From Myoxocephalus aenaeus (Eukaryota > Chordata > Actinopteri > Perciformes > Cottidae), in the NCBI GenBank assembly GCA_038501785.1, contig JBAMJR010000183.1, forward strand, positions 181,501 to 245,500: 64,000 nt of DNA, in the 5' to 3' direction. The position numbers and the translations under genes were made by a program. Below are positions 15,857 through 48,802 of this stretch, piece after piece. Each line of letters begins with the position of its first letter. Positions within the stretch are counted from its first letter, which is position 1. Below the pieces are notes generated by a model. The model saw only the letters and a program-made list of their open reading frames with translations. It was not told the DNA's origin and did not search any database.

Positions 15857-17638
15857 CTCATTATCAATAATGAGTCATAATAATTCAGCAATTAGTGAAT
15901 AATATAGTTTAGTAAATATATATAAACATGCATATATACATAGAAACACACATACATGTACACAAAACATTATAATAACTATTTAAAATACAATTTGTAT
16001 ATATCTATAGCGATATATAATAATAATAAAAAAGTCAAATTGAATTAAAGAAATGCCAATTTAATCAAAAGCAAATAATGAAAGAAACAGACTTTACTAA
16101 AGGGTGACATTCGAATGAGAGCAGGATTAGTTACAGGTGAGCACAGCAATGGTCAAAAGTTTTATAGACGCCTCTTTAATAACTGCGGTACATTCGGGAC
16201 AAAAGGGATTGTTTTTCGTTGCAGTATTGCGATCGTCTCCTGGGATAAATTGGCAGAAATGCATCATGGGAGCCTGCCAATGCCACATTGGACAGCGCTT
16301 TACCTTGACAAACATTTCCCAGCATGTCCCGGGATTCAGTGACCAAACAGTCAGTTAAATTCAGAGAGGAATCAGCTCGTTGTGACGCGGCCTTTAGGAA
16401 ATGACGTCATTCAGTTTTATTACAATCATCTAAATCCCAGATAATGGTCTGATGCAGCCTGAGGCCCACAGGCCGCTAGTGGCAGCTTAACCTCTAGCCC
16501 ACTAGCAGTAAGTGTGCAAGAGAGGTTTTATGGGCAATTTAGAGTTTTATTTTTTAAATGTCAAAGTGAAAACGAGTCTCTACAAAGTGATCTAAATCTC
16601 TTACAAATATAGAATATGCAATACACATTAGTATTCACTCCCTCATTATAGTTCACAAAGTCTCTAGCCTGAGCCTCTGAAGCTCGGAGCTCCTTCAGTC
16701 GTCACAGATCTGCTGCAGGAAGACTTACAGCTTCTATTTCTCAAAGATGATTTCACTGAACTCCGACCAGTTGGGCTTCAGAAGTCTTTGTGTTGTTAGC
16801 GATTCCACTCCAAACTTCCCAGATGGTTTCTTGTAAAAAAAACAGTTTGAGGCCCAACCAAATCACACAATATTAAATAATAAAACAAGTGAAACTTAAA
16901 GAAAAGTCCAGACAATCCATGACCAGTTATTACTTTATGTCGGAATCACCAAATAGAATTATGACATTTCAAGACAAATTTCGTTGAAAGTGGTTGTCAC
17001 TTTTTAAGTCAAAATTATTATTAACACGCATGCCAATTGAGACTATTTAAGACAAAATGATCAGATATGCCCAAAAATTTTACTTAAAATGGAAACATTT
17101 TAATGAATCAACAGATGAGGACCGTTGTTTGGGAAATGTAGGGAATCAAATATGAACACATTATCTCAAATACATTAACTTCTCAAAGGGTTTCATTTAA
17201 AGAACAGTTTGAGGCCCAAAAGGGATCAAACGATCTAAACCGATAGAAACACTTTATGAATTTCCCTTGTTATAATATTAGTGTCAACCAGCAGCAAATC
17301 TAGAACTTGACCTCATCCATACAATGGATTTGTCTTTACAACGCAGGGATTTGGGGAAGCAGAGAAGAGGCCTCTGCTTTAGATAGTGTGGTGATGGAGA
17401 GTAGAAAAATAGCCCTTTTTTTTTAAGATGAAAAATAAATCTACTTCTCAATGACACTTCACAACAGTCCGCACATTCAGACACACGTAAATAATGACTT
17501 GTTCTTTCTCTCAAAATAAAGCACTTATATATATATATTCTCTAAGAGTGAAAACAAACATCGTCACTATACAGAGTCGACATGCGAGTTACATTTCTGC
17601 CAGCGGCTTCCTGTTGTTTGGGCGGGAAGAGGTCGGCT
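15857..17638. other. Intergenic region downstream of gcdh
   Basis: AT-rich, no supportable gene. Its upper part is probably gcdh 3' UTR (minus strand); the reverse-strand poly(A) signal is not certain (TTTATT on plus at about 16,545 is one candidate). Several runs near 17,200 and 16,850 share 'AACAGTTTGAGGCCCAA', a short duplicated piece. Confidence 0.45.
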
Positions 17639-20600
17639 CTATTTGCCCACAGTGAAGGACTGCAGTCCTGTGATGGCTCGACCCAGGATCAGGGCGTGGA
17701 TGTCATGGGTACCTGGAGGAGGAAACAGATACATAATCTGCTCTATAACTAAATAATACATTGTTGTGTGTGTGTGTGTGTGTGTGTTTGTCTCTTCTCC
17801 CTCCTCTTCCTCCTCCTCACCTTCGTACGTGTTGACAGCCTCCAGGTTCATGACGTGGCGGATGATGTGATACTCGTCGGAGATGCCGTTTCCTCCCAGC
17901 ATGTCTCTGGCCTGCCTGGCGATGTCGAGGGCTTTGCCGCAGCTGTTCCTCTTCAGCATGGAGATCATGTCTGGGGCCGCTCTGTTGAGGGGAGAACAGA
18001 GAACTTTGAATTTGAAGAGCTTTGGCGATCCCTTTAAACCTTCATCTAGCGCCATCATCTGGTCAAAATGTGCTTTTACGACAAAATACCAAATGCCAAT
18101 ACGCCGTCACATCCCATCTAATACGTCAGAGGATGGCGTCGTCTTTACCTTTTGGCATCGATTAGTCTTCCCAGCTGCAGACAGGCCTGCAGGCCGATGG
18201 TGATCTCCGTCAGCATGTCGGCCATTTTCTTCTGCATCAGCTGGTTCCTTGCCAGCGGCACGCCGAACTGGATTCTGGTGCAGACGACAGCAGGCGCCGT
18301 GTTAGCCACATGTTTATTAAGAAACGATCCAAAAGGAACTAAAACGATATCATTCTAACGTATGACATCACAGAGACAACCGGGACGTCTGACCTGTCGA
18401 GTGTGTACTGTCGAGCTGCATGGAAACAGAACTCGGCGGCGCCCAGAGCGCCCCAGGCGATACCGTAGCGAGCGTTGTTCAAGCAGCCGAACGGACCCTG
18501 GAAGCAGGAAGAGGAGGAGTGTGATGAGCGCTGTGTGTCGTTTAAATTGTGCAACACTGAGCCACACTGTACTCTGACAGAAACTATTAGATGTTCCACA
18601 AACGAAGGTCTCGCTCCACTCACCGCGAGGCCGGAGACGTTGGGCAGCAGGTTCTCCTCGGGGACCTCCACCTCGTCCATGACGATCATGCCGGTGGCCG
18701 AGGCTCTCAGGGAGAACTTCCCCTCGATCTTCGGCGTCGTCAGGCCCTTCATGCCGCGCTCCAAGATGAAGCCGCGCACCTTCCCGTCGTCGCATTTGGC
18801 CCAGACGATGGCAATGTCCGCCACTGGGGAGTTGGTGATCCTGAGGGTGGAGGCAAAGGGGAACGTTGGGGAGGCGCACTGGTGCACAGAGTACACAGAG
18901 TACACAGAGTACACCACACAGGTCTGACCTGTAGCTATGCGGTATAACGGTCGGTGCTCTACAGCTAGGGATGGGTATCGTTTGGGTTTTCCCCCTCGAT
19001 ACCGGTGCTACAGTGATACATTTAAAACGAGTTGCTTTAAAACAGTGCCTGAACCAATACGACATCAAAGAAAGCCTTTTTTTTATTGCCAAGGCAAATT
19101 ATTTTCTTCAAATTGAACAATACATTAACTGTTTAAAGTATACTATACATATAAATAAATACAAAACACTTGACTTCAAACTACAGCTTCAAACTATGAA
19201 CAATATATTAACTGTTAACAACAGTTTACAGTAGTATACTTAAATACATACAAAACGGTGGGTTTTCGGTACCCAACCCGATCTACAGCTGGACTCTAAT
19301 ACTTCTTATTTTGCCTCACAGCATAATAACCTTATTTACTTGTATGAAGTTATAAAATGTATAAAACAAAACAAAAATGACAACCGCCAATTTATCAAAT
19401 GTGACCCTAGTAAACCATAGAGAGAAAAAAAAAAACTTTCTCTGTGGGTTTCATTCAGTAATAAAACTGTGAAGAGCTCCACCATGTGGACAGCTCATGT
19501 CACTTAGAGCCCTGTGCCACAACATATCACTTTATCATAGAGATTTTAGAGAAACCCCATAAAACTAAGGTCACCATGCTGTTTAGAGAGAATTCATTCA
19601 GAGTACTCAGGTGTAAATATACCGGATATTAACCTCAATGCAGCCATGTAATTGTCTGTCAAGTCATTACAGAGACACTAGTGCTCGGTTCGACAAACTA
19701 AAATGAGCTCTTCCCCATCAGACACGTCGCACTGTTTTCTCTATTTTTTTTGGACGCAGACGTTTTCCGCGCTGCCGTGGAATGATCCTCCAGGCTGAAC
19801 AGAAACAAGGCGCACACACGCGCGTCTGCTCCTAACGTGATGTGGAAAGAATCGCCTGATTTGATGGAACATGAAAACAAACCAGGAGGAGTAAAGCATC
19901 ATGCTGGTTTGACATAATATTGTAAATTTCTTCCTTCAATCAGAGAGTTCTTAATGTCACGAGTAAAACGGCAAAGTCCAAACCCTGCAATGACACAATA
20001 TGGCGAAAGGTTTTACACTAAATCCTGACTTGAGATCTTGACGTTGAATTCCAAAAGAGTTCATCCTCCAATGAGATGCAAATATATGGAGGCCGCTCAA
20101 GGAACATCTCTTCTAATCCACTTAATTAGATTTCATTGAAACTCACCAGGTCTTGGAGCCAGTGAGGGAGTAGGTGCGACTGGTTGGATTGAACTTGGCT
20201 CTGGTTTCCATGCCGCTCGGGTCGCTGCCGTGGTTTGGCTCCGTCAAGCCAAAGCAACCCAGAATCTCACCGCGAGCTGGGAGAGACCGAGGGGAGTAAA
20301 CCAAAGAGCTCATCGCTCATCACTGGGTTTTAATGGCGAATGCATTCATATCTGTGGTTGCAGTGTTTCTGCTCTTACCCAGCCTGGGGAGGTACTTCTG
20401 TTTCTGCTCCTCTGTGCCGTAGGCGTTAATGGGGTGCATGACGAGCGACGACTGCACGCTCATGACGGAGCGATAGCCGCTGTCCACGCTCTCCACTTCT
20501 CTGGCGATCAAACCGTAGGCCACGTAGCTCGTGCCGGCGCAGCCGTAACCTTCATGTGGTGAAACGCAGGAAGAGGAGTCGTTTGTGAAGCATCAAATTC

Positions 20601-22044
20601 AAGTTAAAGAATCGACGTCGGAAAATAAAGTCAGGTTTAACGGGCTGAAAACCTTTCATCACAGACAAAAACAAACAAAACACACCGGTCCAGTGTGCAC
20701 ATGGACAAAGTCCAATGTCACAGAAGTACAAATAGACATTTTATCCTAAAAAAAAAAAAAGCTACAATAAACACAATTTTTTTGTCCACTGTGTTTCAAT
20801 TAGCAAAAATGAAAGGTTATACGCCGTATTTTGGATCGCCTGTAACATATGCATGCAGTGAGTACAGCTTGCCAAATAACGCAGACTCACCTTTAATAGT
20901 CGGGCCCAGGACTCCCATCTCTCCCATCTCTGACACAATTTCTCTGTGGAAGACTGCAGAAAATGACACAAGCAGCTGTCACGTGACGTTATATTAGACT
21001 TCAAGTGTGTCTACAAAGTGGTAATATCTCCGCACACGTTACATCACGATCTTACTGAGAACCTGTGTTGTTCGGCAGACACCTATAAACTGATCATTAA
21101 AGCTGAATGAAAAAAAAAAAAAACGCACCTTCATTTCTGTTCGCCATAACGATGCGAGGCATGAGCTTCTCTTGGCAGTAGGTCCGGAAGGAGTCTCTGA
21201 TCATGACCTCCTCCTCCGTCAGAAGGCTCTCCAGGTCCAGGCCGTCGCGCCAGTTGAACTGGACCTTCGCTGTCAGACATTATTTAGAACAGGAACAATT
21301 CGGAAACCTTTCAACCGCAGATACAAAAATGTATAAGATATGTTCTGGCAAGAAGCCTCAAATTCAAAACATGATCTCGGACGACAATTTCAGAAACAAG
21401 GAGCTGTTGACACCTACGTGTTTTAGACTTCGGCTCAACCTTCTCGGCATCTGTGGAGAATTCGAACCAGAAAAATTATTATCCTGCAAGAAACGATACA
21501 CTACTGTTTCCCCTGAAAATAAAAAAATAGTGAAGGAATGTTGTGTAATTATTGCACATTTACTACTGTCTATGTTAAATTTAGTCACACTTCTTTAATC
21601 TGTTTAAAATAATTATACCATACTTCTTTAACACAGTGCAGTCTGATTTGAAAAAGAGTTAAAAGAAGTGTGGTTGTCAGATGATTATTCAAGTCCCCAA
21701 CAAAAACAATACAAATCTACAAAAGCAATCAATCTACCAGGTTAATAATTTCCCTTCATGTTTACAGACATTAGCCGCAGCCACATTGCTGTTCAGCGTT
21801 TGAACCCCACACAGTACAGTCCAGACAGTGGCCTCATGCCACGCAATGTACTGTACTGTAATGTAATGTAATGTATCGGGCTGCAACCCTGTGCCGATTA
21901 CACTGAAGCCGCCTCCACGTGGCCCCGCAGTGCTCACTCACCCCGCCGGGCAGCTGCTGCGGTCCCCTGGGCTCTGGAGGCGGAGAGGATGGCACATCTG
22001 TGAGGGTTCACCAAGAGACGACACACAGCGCTTCTCAATGCCAT
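17639..22044 (-). CDS. gcdh: Glutaryl-CoA dehydrogenase (mitochondrial), complete
   Basis: Ten coding exons on the minus strand: 22044-21942, 21269-21129, 20953-20891, 20549-20379, 20276-20147, 18840-18624, 18497-18394, 18274-18149, 17981-17821, 17712-17639. They join in frame to 429 aa (human 438). The enzyme is an FAD-dependent acyl-CoA dehydrogenase of the mitochondrial matrix that oxidises and decarboxylates glutaryl-CoA to crotonyl-CoA in lysine, hydroxylysine and tryptophan breakdown. The first ~35 residues ([17 protein letters not shown]) form an Arg-rich, acid-free targeting peptide. Family hallmarks are [17 protein letters not shown] (FAD/substrate loop), [25 protein letters not shown], and the catalytic-base motif YEG with Glu at residue 405. 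The C-terminus [17 protein letters not shown] matches GCDH specifically rather than other ACADs. Introns hold decayed repeats but no coding break. Confidence 0.96.
18966..19290. repeat. Decayed hAT-like repeat in gcdh intron 5
   Basis: Starts TAGGGATGGGTATCGTTTGGGTTTTCC and ends GGTTTTCGGTACCCAACCCGATCTA, which are imperfect inverted complements. The AT-rich centre has no ORF. The family call is from the terminal motif alone. Confidence 0.45.
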
Positions 22045-22089
22045 GATGAAGAGGAGTCTATGAAAGGAGAAACAAATCCACATTTAATT

Positions 22090-22394
22090 GAACTGACAAC
22101 TTGAAGACTAAAACTTCTTTTAAATCACTTCTTAAAACCCTTTTTTATAGAATTGCTTTGAAGTGATGTTGTCCTTTTATGATATATTATGCAGTCCTTT
22201 TGTTCCCCTGGTTTTGTTTGTATATTTTATTTATTTGTTTGTTTTCTACTCCATTCGCTCTTCTTGGTTATTTGTTTGGTTTTGTTGTATTCATTGCCTT
22301 TATGGTATGGTCCTTTTTGTTTACTGGTATTTAAGTTATGTCTATTCTTTGCTTCTCTGTAGAGCACTTTGTAAACTTTGTTTTTTAAAAGTTG

Positions 22395-22460
<66 letters not shown>
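22090..22460 (+). repeat. LINE 3'-tail-like sequence followed by a (TA)n run, upstream of gcdh coding exon 1
   Basis: 'TGTAGAGCACTTTGTAAACTTTG...AAAGTTGCTATATA' at about 22,358-22,400 is typical of the 3' end of L2/Rex-type LINEs in fish. It is extended by about 31 TA units (22,397-22,458). It probably lies in the gcdh 5' intron. Confidence 0.6.
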
Positions 22461-22877
22461 AGTTATTATTATTATTAAAACGGACTAAACAGTAGCTTGC
22501 AGTGAAAGTCATGGCAGTGACTTCCAAGAGTTTAAACAGCTGATGCCCTCAGATGACGTCGGTCTCGTCTCTCTGAGGCAGTGCCGGACTGCTTTGCTCA
22601 CACACTTATTACACACACACATTAAATTGATACGAACGAAGGACTTTCGTTCCCGTTGGGTTGACTTTAGTTATATTTGAGCTCAACACACGTTAACCTG
22701 CGCGTCCAGTAAAGTCATTGCAGCTACGAGCTAACAGCGCTAGCTCGCGACAGCTAGCTCGTAACTCAGTCGTAAACGACGTAATTCCCGTGTGACCTCG
22801 GTAACAATGTGCTGAATGAGCGCTGTGCGTTGAGGATATTAGTAAAAGAAACACTGACACTTGTTTAAGGAGCTCTT

Positions 22878-22935
22878 ACCTGCGTTAAGTGGGACGACAA
22901 CCCGTTTTCTAGCTTCCCTATTTCGCCACTGAGGT
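22878..22935 (-). promoter_or_regulatory. Possible non-coding first exon and promoter of gcdh
   Basis: A consensus minus-strand donor (GTAAGAGC) lies at about 22,872-22,879, in CpG-containing sequence next to a TGACGTCA on plus at 22,970-22,977. This would give a 5' UTR exon spliced to the ATG exon at 22044. Inferred, no transcript support. Confidence 0.35.
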
Positions 22936-22999
22936 TGATGGCGAACTCACTGAACGTCAAAACACAGCTGACGTCATCACGTAAAGCACGCCGAGGTGG

Positions 23000-24314
23000 G
23001 CGTGTCAACATGCGAGAATAAACCATGAACAACTTTTTGTTCTGCTTTCATATATACAAATCATGTTATCTGTGTGACGGCAGCATTGAATATGAACTAT
23101 TAAGACTGTGACATAAACATTATGGATGAACTATGTGCTCGTGCATCATCATCGTTGGAGATAGCTTCCCTTTAGGGGGAAACGTCAGCAAACCGCATGG
23201 CGACTGTGATTGGCTCATTGGCAGGAGGCGTGTGTTTGTGCTGTAATCATGTTTCAGTTCCCAGAATAATAAAAAAATGGCCGAGGAAGGGTGACAGTTG
23301 CTGCCAAATTCCCAATAGGTTCAGACCTCCCTCTGGTCCTGACAGCAGACACAGTTCTCATAGCAGTGCTCCTCTCTGCTGGATGACACGACATATGACA
23401 CATGCTTAGTCTTATCATTAACAGAGCTAATAAAGGACAAGTTGTTTGAACGTTTCTGTACAGGAGGCCAATAATGTTTAATGCAACCATTTTCCAAAAG
23501 TACAAACATGACATAACACCAGGGTGCAGCATTCAATAAAATAAACTTCAGATTCCTTTTCGTCGTTTTTTTCTGTTTCTTTCATTGACAAACACATGTT
23601 TTGCTCCACCATATTAATCTGACAGCAATAGTTAATTTGCAGATGAAAAGAATAAAAAAAGAATAATGTATGGTCAGCTCTTACAGCATGATACATTACA
23701 TTGTTCAAATTAGCTGCATCTGCACCAGCTGCAACATAGTTTACATATTCAAGGGAATATGCATTAGTGACTTAGTATTGCACTTCAGTAAAGTTGGGGG
23801 GCTTCGCAGCAGAGCCTGAGATATCTTGACTAGTCTCAAATATGAGTCCAACCTAAACATGGATTCTACACTTCCAGTGATGCAAACTGCAGTGGTGCTT
23901 TTACAGCCTGGTAAAAGCCCATGTCTTTCAAACTCCACGACCCCAGTTTGTGACATCGGCTTAAACATGTGTGTCGTCTCCAAGTACCTGATGACAGCGG
24001 AAAGCTCCCTCCGGAGCCACAGAAGACATTGTACAACTGTTTTGGCAATTACTCTCTGTGAGTAAACTGCACTTGATGTGAAATATTGGTGGATTGCCCC
24101 TTTAATGTCACCCAAATGCAATACCACCCATGCATTACATCAATATAATCCTCTGAAGGGTCTGTTCTGCGTAGTTAATGATTTTACATTAATATACCTC
24201 TGTATTATCACTAAAGTAACATTTTTATTTTTTTTAACTGGTCACGTAGTATTTATTTTTACTTTGTGGTATTTCTAATTTCACTATTTGGGGTTATCTC
24301 TCCCTCCTCTGCAG
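23000..24314. other. gcdh-slc44a2 intergenic region
   Basis: No convincing gene. A minus-strand open frame at 23,741-24,127 has compositional features of a dispersed fish repeat ('GTCGTCTCCAAGTACCTGA', 'TGGCAATTACTCTCTGTGAGTAAACT') rather than a known protein family. Nothing else stands out apart from AT-rich sequence. Confidence 0.4.
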
Positions 24315-24373
24315 CCGACGAGCAGCTGCCCAGACTCACAGAGTGCAGAGTCATCCTAGGCCAAGTTAGGCAT
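24315..24373 (+). other. Orphan exon-like segment
   Basis: 59 bases bounded by a strong acceptor (CTCTCCCTCCTCTGCAG) and a perfect donor (CAT|GTAAGTT). One frame is open throughout (DEQLPRLTECRVILGQVRH). It does not match slc44a2 coding sequence; it could be a 5' UTR exon or part of an unrecognised transcript. Confidence 0.3.
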
Positions 24374-24659
24374 GTAAGTTGAATAATGAATGAATAGATT
24401 GCTTTTATAATTAATGTTGTCTTCATCAGGCCAATAAAAGTTTCACTCCACTAAATGATTTGCTGCACTGTTGGCTGATGTAGATTCATTTTCGCTGTGA
24501 ATGAGTACTGATTGACAAGCACAAGTGATATAGACCTCGTTATATATATATTTTTTAATTAAATATTCATTTTAATTGAATAAGGCGCTTGTTAGACGGT
24601 TATAGCAGCCCTTTGGACAGGTCTGTCTGTTTCAGTTAACGGTACGAGCAATTAAACCA

Positions 24660-24939
24660 GTCCAGGAACGTAAACTCCCGCCTCTGCTCAGCGATTGGCT
24701 GAGACCCTCGTCAATCACGGCGTCCCGCGTTTTCATTGGCCAGCAGCTCTGCTCCCGAGGAATCTCCCTCTAAACGGTAGCAGGGCAGGGAAGATTTTGG
24801 AGCGGATCTTCTCCCAGAGTGGCCAAAGTGTCAAGACCGTTAAGACCGTCAAGACTGGAAATATGCTGTAGTTAGTCTCCGCCCCAAAAAACAACAACAC
24901 CAACAACACCTTTGGCCCCGGAAGAAACGCTCCGTTATC
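24660..24939 (+). promoter_or_regulatory. Distal (P2-type) slc44a2 promoter region
   Basis: Sequence upstream of the distal start codon contains two CCAAT-type boxes (GCGATTGGCTGAG near 24,690 and CATTGGCC near 24,735) and GC-rich stretches, with no TATA box. Assigned by position and motifs. Confidence 0.45.
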
Positions 24940-44942
<20,003 letters not shown>

Positions 44943-45699
44943 AGCGCCTGTGAGGCGAGACTGAGGGACGGACTGTGGTTTTGTTCAGTGGACAAGAACC
45001 AACGCCATCAGGGCCTGCAGGTGACAATCAGTGATGTCATCCATTCTGTTTTGTTACCGCCAAAAAACGAGTTTTATGGAATAAAAAAATGTTCATTTTG
45101 ACGGTAGTTGTAAATTAAAAACTAAAAGAAAATTGTATTTTTATCTTGAGCTAAATTTAAATACTTGTTACATGAAGGTTAGCTCTGTTGCAATCTGCTA
45201 AAGTTGTTTATTTTGTCTTTGTCTTTTATATATATCTATTATATTTGAATAAATATTTAACCTTGTTACCAAAGCCATAGTGGAGGTCTTTCACACCTTC
45301 AAATGAAACTATTGCGTTTTATCAGCCAGCATATGGAGATGAATATAGACTGGAACCAAAGCAACATGTATATTGTAATAGATGTATAGGGATATACTTT
45401 GGTGCTTATTTCATCATTGTTCTGTTGAATTGAGTGTTTTTTTGAAATAAACAGTTTTTTACGTAACTGTATGAGAATGTCTCCTCTTTTTTTAAATTTA
45501 AGCCCCAAATTGAGGTAAACTCTGACCTGCCCTTCACTTGAGCACATGGCTCTGCCTCTCCCCTTTTTATAGAGTGAATATGAATGGATTAGATTGTACA
45601 AGTTTTAATAAAAAAATGCCCTAATCCTTTTAGTAACACTTTAAACCATGATTCTCTTAACCCCACAGCTGCAGTACATTTCACAAGATACAAGTCCAC

Positions 45700-46029
45700 A
45701 CATCTGCTTCAACATAACTTTATTCATCCAGCGCCTCGAAAAGCAAGGGCTCGACGACTAAGCTAAAAATGCGTAGGAGATAACAATTCTAGCTCCAATG
45801 ACAAAGTGACATGCGACACACGGCACGACGACAGCCGTACAATGCTTCCTGAGATGGAGCAGAGGAAGGCCTCACCAGAAAAGTTCTTACATTACAACCA
45901 CCTCGTCAAGCAGTACGCCACATGTGTTTGAATGCGTGGACACGACTGTCACTTTAACTGTCGGGTGTGTTGGATACTCTAAATTACAGACGGGGTGAAT
46001 TGGTGATGTCAGATGTGTAAATACCATAA
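45700..46029 (-). other. Likely original 3' UTR end of the slc1a-like gene
   Basis: Read on the minus strand the segment ends in GGATGAATAAAG (plus TTTATTCATCC at about 45,719), a good poly(A) signal. Its sequence at 45,977-46,029 recurs next to the slc1a last exon at 58,068-58,120. So it is probably the ancestral slc1a 3' UTR, tail-to-tail with slc44a2 and separated from its gene by later insertions. Confidence 0.5.
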
Positions 46030-47923
46030 TGCTGCGTTCACACCAAACGCGGCGCGAATTATTCACGCGAGTAGATTACATGCAAAGGCAATGCACAGAC
46101 GCAATATGTTGCGAAGACGCACATTTTCCACCGGGCGAATTCGCGCGAGTTGACATTTCCCAACTCTGCCGAAAAAAATTGCGTGACTCAGAGTTGCGTC
46201 AGCCAATCAGCGTTGAGAAGCTCCGTTCTGCCGTCGCTGAATCAAACTGCTGCTGCTCCGCCTGAAGTAGCGCTGGTAGCGGCCGTCATTCAGACACTGT
46301 TGTGGGACTACGGATAATATTATGAACCCAGACACGATGAAGTTTGATGTTCCGACGTATGTGGAGTTTACACAACAAGTATAAAGCAGAACTAGTGGTT
46401 ATTTCCATGGTGGATGAAGGAAACGGTAACTGTTTTTACGGAGATAAGCCAGACGCAGTTCCTGGAGGAGTCGGTGAAATTCACCGAGCTGTGTGCGGCT
46501 ACGGATGGTGTTATGAACCCAAACACGAGGGCGTTTGAAGTTCTGACATTTTTGGGACTCCAACGCTCCTCAAACCCCACAGCGATTGACCTCCAGTCCT
46601 CTGTGGTGGGCACAGCCATGAACTCCTCCACAAGGGACATCAGGGACAATATTAGAGACCGTGGAGACTCCAACACGGAAGCTGTAGGCAATGGTCCTAA
46701 ATGAGTCTCCAGTAGCAAGATATCTATATCATAATATAGATATATACATCATAATAATAATATATACAATAATATATAATAGTAATATAAATAATAATAA
46801 CTAACAATATTTACAAAAATCTAAGTATTTACAAATCAATAGAAATAAATGGAACAATTAATCAAATTAAAAATATTTACAAATAAATGGAAACACTGGT
46901 TCCTTCCCTGGAAAGATTTTCCCCCAGAGATCTATTCCAAATGTTCCAAATTCAGCACTATAGTGCTGGTTTCATAAATGAGTTTATAAATTAGAAATTT
47001 AACAAATTCCTTTTGCTGGGGTGACAATCTTTCCATGGAAGGAAGCAGGCTTTTAAAAAATAATTCGTCCTCCGATGGAGGTGGAGGCACTTCTCCTCAG
47101 GGCGATGAGGAGCAGCTCCTCCCTCTCACTGCCGAGGGACCTTTAGTGGGCCCTTCTTCCTGTATGAAATGGAAACACCATCACTACAATAGCTTGTCAA
47201 ATTAATATATAAAAAAAAAAAGTTAGTTTTGTACACTGGTCTCTGGAGGATTAAACTATAATTTAAACACTGGACTAAAGCTTTTAAAAGGTGATCTGAA
47301 TTGTGTTTAATTTACAAGACATCACAGATGAAGATTAGCAGACACTTTAGTCTCGTGTTCTGAATCTTTTCCTTATAAGTTAACCAGACTGTGATGTTGC
47401 GTCTTCACTTCACTGCCCTGTGAGACGGCCCTGCTCTTTCCTACTGGACTGGCCTCGTACGACAGGACCGCAGAGTACTTCCACTTTTTGGTGAACTGTG
47501 CTCCACTCTTCTCTTCGGTAAGTATCCCTCAGTCCTTTCCACTTACGGCGGCATAACTCCTCTCACATGAAACACATATGGCGGCGGTTGGTTCATAGTG
47601 AAGTACAACAAATAGCTAGAATAAAAGCATATATGCGGTTCCGATACTCATACAACGTTGCATCGTAGAGCTCGGGGTGCCCACAAACAGCTACGATGAT
47701 AGTATCCTCCATCTTGGCTGATGCAACACCGGCAGGACGGCAGTGACGAGCGGAACATCTCAACGCTGATTGGCTGACGCGACTATGAGTCACGCGATTT
47801 TGGGCCAGAGTTGGGAAATTTCAACTCGTGCGAATTTGCGTTGCGTCCAACGCGCTAATTGCGTCTTCGCAACCTATCGCGTCTGTGCATTGACTTTGCA
47901 TGTAATCTACTGTGTAATAATTC
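46030..47923. mobile_element. Harbinger-like DNA transposon, right tip missing, with long inverted repeats
   Basis: The left end GCTGCGTTCACACCAAACGC continues for about 200 bases (GTAGATTACATGCAAAG, CAATGCACAGACGC, GTTGCGAAGACGC, CAGCCAATCAGCGTTGAGA). These blocks recur inverted at about 47,760-47,923, but the right side lacks the outermost ~20 bases. Small broken open frames (46,414-46,704) do not make a transposase. An unoccupied version of the site is present at 58,116-58,135 (ACCATAAGAGCGGCGG). Confidence 0.75.
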
Positions 47924-47972
47924 TGGCGGGACACGAGTGGCGCCATGTGTTCCCGTAAACCACGATGGCACT

Positions 47973-48802
47973 AAATCGACGTATTTGCCAAAGAGAACGA
48001 GGCAGGAATGGCACCTGCCACTGTCCACCCTTGTGACTGCGTCTGGAGGCTCAACTCCATTATCCGCGAACACAATTGAGAGATTCTTTTTCAGTAACAT
48101 TACCCACTTTTATTGTTGTTGTTGTTTTTAATGCCAGGAATCACAATCTCTTTGTGTAGCTTTTAAAAGGTTGATTGTGCCACACCTCTCCCAAAGGTCA
48201 CAATCATTGACGCGGTGAAGAATTACAGCGTGACTCATCGGCACCGCCGGTGTCCGGGCAGCGCGGCTTCATTTCGTTTTGTCTGCAGCCGAACCGAGCC
48301 GTTATTCGTCCATCGAGCCACAAAGGTGCGGTTCTTCTGGGCAGGTGTGCGTCAGAGGGCCTGCAGTAAGCGGGCGGAGGGGTGACCACCTGAACGGCCT
48401 GAAGTTGCTGAGTCATGAAAGCAGGAATGCTGGAGCTCTCGAGAGCGGCCCGGTATGCACTTGATACTCGGCCCTGGAAACCCTGAACTATAGTGTGGAA
48501 CGGCCTTTGGGCGATCGCTCGGTGTGTTTACATTTCCAGCATTTTTCTTTTTTGTTAGAGGAAGGTTGGTACGGTCTGAATCACGGTTTTTTATGACTTT
48601 GCACCTGCCGGCACATGTTGTAGCTTGAATAAAAGCAATCTAAAGTAAACAGAAGTTGTTTGATTATTCTTTTAATACTTCAAGGAAAATTCCTTGAAAC
48701 CTTTCTCTTGACTTTTTCTGAAGCCTGAAAAAAATGCTGGAAAAAAAACCCACACCCAGTCTCTCTACAAATGTACTTGGTGAGAATGTCACCTCGGCCT
48801 GT
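47973..48802. repeat. Inverted duplication, second left block (slc1a-side 3' sequence)
   Basis: Recurs in reverse complement at 53,729-54,562. Its right part (48,489-48,795) is also repeated directly at 58,171-58,490 beside the functional slc1a last exon, so it derives from the slc1a 3' region. The left ~510 bases (47,973-48,488) are absent from the 58-kb copy and look like an insertion. Confidence 0.9.

Noticed and set aside
14910..15870. Long plus-strand open frames of repeated TCYIT/HYNLL pentapeptides
   Set aside because: They arise because the 15-bp minisatellite has no stop in those frames; several frames are open at once and there is no gene context.
18355..19092. 245-aa minus-strand frame covering gcdh exons 6-7
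   Set aside because: Frame-shifted relative to the true gcdh exons and crosses introns; an accident of GC-rich sequence.
23741..24127. 128-aa minus-strand frame between gcdh and slc44a2
   Set aside because: Composition and motifs resemble a dispersed repeat; no known domain, no second exon found.
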